The notes beneath the pieces are model-generated. The model was not told the origin of the DNA. It searched no databases and saw only the letters and a program-made list of their open reading frames with translations. A DNA stretch of 6,173 nt, taken from positions 1 through 6,173 of the forward strand of contig JAKSCF010000709.1 in the NCBI GenBank assembly GCA_022360735.1, read 5' to 3'. Every line of letters begins with the position of its first letter. The first letter of the stretch is position 1. Of the stretch, positions 5,438 through 6,173 are shown one piece after another. The position numbers were made by a program, and so were the translations under genes. Origin of the DNA: Clostridia bacterium (lineage in GTDB: Bacteria; Bacillota_A; Clostridia; Peptostreptococcales; JAAYPU01).

Positions 5438-6173
5438 ATGAAATCAAGTTATGCTTTTGAAAAAAAAGAAAAAAACGATGTAGAGTTTAAGATGGAAATA
5501 GGAGCAGAAAAATTTGAAGAAGCTGTAAAAAAGGCTTATCAAAAAACAAAACATAAATATACTGCTGATGGATTCAGAAAAGGAAAGGTTCCTAAAAAAA
5601 TTCTAGAAATGAAGTATGGTGAAGGCATCTTTTATGACGATGCCATTAATATATTGTTCCCGGAAGAATATACAGCAGCCATCGATGAGTTAGGATTAGA
5701 TCCTGTGGATAGACCATCTATAGACTTAGAGCAGATTGGAAAAAACGAAAATTTGATTCTTAAAGTTACCGTAACTGTAAAGCCTGAAATTACTTTAGGA
5801 GATTATAAAGGTATAGAAGCAAAAAAAGTTGAGTATAATGTTACAGACGAGGATGTTGATCAAGAGATTCAATCTATGCAGGAAAGAAACTCACGTTTGA
5901 TTCAAGTTGACAGAGAAGTTAAAGACGGTGACTCAGTAACCATAGATTACGAAGGTTATGTTGGTGACGAACAATTTGAAGGCGGAACAGCTGAAAATCA
6001 AGTATTAGTAATTGGATCCGGCAGCTACGTTCCCGGTTTTGAAGAGCAATTAATTGGACATAAAGCTGGAGATCATGTAGAAGTAAAAGTGACGTTCCCA
6101 GAAGAATATCATGAGAATTTAGCCGGAAAAGATGCAGTCTTTAAAGTGACCATCAAAGAAGTTCAAGAAAAAG
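5438..6173 (+). CDS. tig: Trigger factor (ribosome-associated chaperone), N-terminal part
   Basis: Trigger factor binds the ribosome next to the exit tunnel (via protein L23), shields nascent chains and has peptidyl-prolyl isomerase activity. The 245 codons present cover the N-terminal ribosome-binding domain with the signature GFRKGKVP (45-52), and the FKBP-type isomerase domain (about 160-244: DGDSVTIDYEGYV, then GSYVPGFEEQLIG). The C-terminal substrate-cradle domain, about 180 more residues in typical proteins, lies beyond the window, so the gene is cut by the window edge, not broken. The start at 5438 has AGGAGG 8 bases upstream. A nearby ATG at 5433 meets a stop at once. The residue before GFR is Asp rather than the usual Pro. 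In many Firmicutes clpP and clpX follow; that cannot be seen here. It is divergent from the activator and probably functionally unrelated to it. Confidence 0.96.
   Translation, partial: MKSSYAFEKKEKNDVEFKMEIGAEKFEEAVKKAYQKTKHKYTADGFRKGKVPKKILEMKYGEGIFYDDAINILFPEEYTAAIDELGLDPVDRPSIDLEQIGKNENLILKVTVTVKPEITLGDYKGIEAKKVEYNVTDEDVDQEIQSMQERNSRLIQVDREVKDGDSVTIDYEGYVGDEQFEGGTAENQVLVIGSGSYVPGFEEQLIGHKAGDHVEVKVTFPEEYHENLAGKDAVFKVTIKEVQEK

Overview
The window looks like chromosomal DNA of a low-GC anaerobic Firmicute of the class Clostridia. The evidence is the AT-rich composition, strong GGAGG ribosome binding sites, AAA/GAA/ATA-rich codon use, T-tailed intrinsic terminators, and an acylating aldehyde dehydrogenase beside a PAS/sigma-54 activator, a pairing common in amino-acid-fermenting clostridia. 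The genus cannot be told from the sequence.

Most of the window is one minus-strand block, described here in transcription order. A PAS-AAA+-HTH sigma-54-dependent activator (5136 to 3724) has its own sigma-A promoter and ends in a strong terminator. A 260-base control region follows, holding a well-formed -24/-12 sigma-54 promoter (GG-N10-GC) and upstream inverted repeats with 7-6-7 geometry. Next come a CoA-acylating aldehyde dehydrogenase of the sulfoacetaldehyde/succinate-semialdehyde dehydrogenase type (3427 to 2018), an intergenic hairpin, and a class III PLP omega-aminotransferase resembling taurine:2-oxoglutarate aminotransferase (1919 to 594). A terminator at 540-567 closes the two-gene operon.

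The simplest reading is a substrate-induced catabolic operon. The aminotransferase converts an omega-amino acid (taurine or beta-alanine are the leading candidates) to an aldehyde, and the dehydrogenase oxidises this to an acyl-CoA with NAD(P)H production. The activator senses a small molecule through its PAS domain and turns on the sigma-54 promoter. No sulfoacetaldehyde acetyltransferase, isethionate lyase, sulfite exporter or transporter lies in the window, so the substrate and the fate of the acyl-CoA remain open.

The left end (1-360, minus strand) holds a 48-residue single-pass membrane protein gene with a good ribosome binding site. Behind it is an orphan C-terminal piece of an OmpR/PhoB-family response regulator, cut off upstream by a stop and associated with a 9-bp inverted repeat.

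The right end (from 5438, plus strand) is the start of trigger factor (tig), divergent from the activator. It has an extended -10 promoter and a perfect 28-bp palindrome in its leader. The window ends about 245 codons into tig, just after its FKBP-type domain.
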